A DNA stretch of 5,923 nt, from assembly GCA_003646935.1 (NCBI GenBank), contig QMLW01000148.1:1-5923 (forward strand), written 5' to 3'. This stretch comes from Deltaproteobacteria bacterium (GTDB lineage Bacteria > Desulfobacterota > DSM-4660 > Desulfatiglandales > B25-G16). The notes beneath the pieces were generated by a model. That model was not told the DNA's origin, did no database searches, and saw only the letters and a program-made list of their open reading frames with translations. Position numbers and translations under genes: made by a program. Below, one piece after another: positions 4,870-5,923 of this stretch (positions are counted from its first letter, which is position 1; each line of letters opens with the position of its first letter).

Positions 4870-5923
4870 TCATCCGACCTTTTCAGCAACACTCTGGATC
4901 GCTAAGTTCTTGAGTTCATAGAGAACCTCGGTCACCTTCACGCCCTGGGGGCACTGCTCCTGGCATTGATAGCAGGTAACACAATCCCATAACATATTGG
5001 AGCCGAAGGCCAGGTCCTTGATGCTCAGGCCGAGGGCATACATGATCTGATGCGGCAACATGCCCAAGGCCTCCTTCGGGTTCTCGTAGTTGGCCACTAC
5101 GGGACATACATTGGTACAGGTCTGGCAACCGAAGCACGCCGAGAAGGTGCTCGCCTGATCCGATAGCAAGAGCTCACCTTTCAATTCCCCCTCCTGAAGG
5201 CTCAGGTCCACGGGTTTGCTCTGGTCTTTCAGCAACTCACAGTCGGCTGCAATACGATCTCTGGCCAGCACCAACGGCCCCTTGTACTGCTCGGGGGGGA
5301 TATGGTCCCTCATTAATCCCCGGTAAAAGGACAAGGGGGAAAGCAGGGAGAACTCCGGATGCCCCCTCTGAAAGAGATTCTCTCTCATGGCGAACCACAG
5401 CTCCTCAAGGTTGATGCCCGCGGGGCACACATCGGTGCACCTATGGCAATTGGTGCACAAATACGTTCCGTCCAAGATGAGTTGGAGCTCCCCTTCATCG
5501 GTTTGTCTTCCAGAGATAACCCGTGGCAAGGATTGCATCTTCTCAGATGGCAGGATGTTGACGTTGCCCATGCGCTCGAAGAGCACCCCTAACGAGCAGC
5601 GGTTGGTACAGTTCCCGCAGTGCATGCACGCGTCGAACTCAAGGGCCTGTTTTGTTGCGATGTTCGCGGGATCAGACTTCTCGCCGTTCATAACGCTGTT
5701 TACCAGGAGGCTCAAGGGGCTGGTAATGATGTGAAAGAACTTCGAGAAGGGCAGATACGCGAGGCCGATGAAACAGGCCAAGAAATGCAGGTACCAGAGC
5801 AGGGTATGGACACCGGCCCTATCCAGGTCCAGGGCAATCCCTTTCACCGCCTTTGCCACCGGAAAGCTGGTAAATGCCCATTGCGGCTTGGAGTGGCACG
5901 CCGCACAGCTCATCTCATGGACC
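4870..5923 (-). CDS. Membrane cytochrome b (NarI/HdrE-like) fused to two HdrC-like ferredoxin modules, partial at its 5' end
   Basis: HdrC passes electrons between HdrB and a partner; here it is fused to a membrane anchor. The frame stays open to the window edge (VHE precedes the first Met at 5913), so the N-terminus, probably several membrane helices, is missing. Counting from that Met: CAACH (residues 3-7, a CxxCH haem-c-type motif), a hydrophobic helix (about 36-60) with H36, H43 and H61 in the style of NarI-type haem-b anchors, then four [4Fe-4S] motifs: C96/99/102/106, C153/156/159/163, C260/263/266/270 and C311/314/317/321. The last two, in ACFGCQTCTNVCP and CVTCYQCQEQCPQG, form a classic HdrC module; the first two form a more divergent one. 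Iron-sulfur modules should face the cytoplasm and HdrB, placing CAACH on the outer side. Likely role: linking quinone or periplasmic cytochromes to HdrBA (inferred). QmoC is a comparable HdrC-membrane fusion, but with the modules in the opposite order. Confidence 0.88.
   Translation of the reverse strand, partial: VHEMSCAACHSKPQWAFTSFPVAKAVKGIALDLDRAGVHTLLWYLHFLACFIGLAYLPFSKFFHIITSPLSLLVNSVMNGEKSDPANIATKQALEFDACMHCGNCTNRCSLGVLFERMGNVNILPSEKMQSLPRVISGRQTDEGELQLILDGTYLCTNCHRCTDVCPAGINLEELWFAMRENLFQRGHPEFSLLSPLSFYRGLMRDHIPPEQYKGPLVLARDRIAADCELLKDQSKPVDLSLQEGELKGELLLSDQASTFSACFGCQTCTNVCPVVANYENPKEALGMLPHQIMYALGLSIKDLAFGSNMLWDCVTCYQCQEQCPQGVKVTEVLYELKNLAIQSVAEKVG

Overview
All four genes lie on the minus strand, so transcription runs from right to left. 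Together they encode a heterodisulfide-reductase-like (Hdr) electron-transfer complex. In order of transcription they are: the 3' part of a membrane-anchored cytochrome b / HdrC fusion (4870 to the right edge, start outside the window), an HdrB-like CCG-domain protein (3927-4799), a 1010-residue double-length HdrA flavoprotein (595-3627), and an MvhD-like iron-sulfur adaptor (158-598). The host is probably a strictly anaerobic bacterium, most likely of the Desulfobacterota (sulfate-reducing or syntrophic former Deltaproteobacteria). I base this on the fused HdrA, the membrane-bound HdrC and the selenocysteine-type MvhD, not on a database match. No taxonomic marker gene is present.

The most interesting point is the last gene. 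Read from a conventional ATG it is only 118 residues and lacks the family's N-terminal cysteine motif. The same frame extends 28 codons upstream through a single UGA to an ATG that overlaps the hdrA stop codon (ATGA) behind a GGAGG ribosome-binding site. The UGA falls exactly where MvhD proteins carry a conserved cluster cysteine, and a SECIS-like hairpin starts 15 nt after it. The gene is therefore best read as a 146-residue selenoprotein with Sec18.

The likely job of the complex, inferred from the families, is to pass electrons between a soluble donor docking at MvhD, the two flavin sites of HdrA, the non-cubane cluster sites of HdrB, and, through HdrC, a membrane cytochrome b that could connect to the quinone pool or a periplasmic cytochrome. 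Each subunit has its own oddity. HdrA is two HdrA units fused, with complementary parts missing from each half. HdrB has Gly where the last cysteine of its first CCG motif is expected. The membrane subunit has two HdrC modules (four [4Fe-4S] motifs) and a CxxCH haem-c-type motif just before its last membrane helix.

Non-coding DNA is limited to three stretches: 1-157 after the last gene, 3628-3926 between hdrB and hdrA, and 4800-4869 between the membrane subunit and hdrB. The first two carry copies of one repeat family based on ATTCCA-type units ending in (A)TGTGAG. In the hdrB-hdrA gap two copies form an inverted pair around an AT-rich core. No tRNA, rRNA, CRISPR array, transposase gene, clear promoter or canonical intrinsic terminator was seen.
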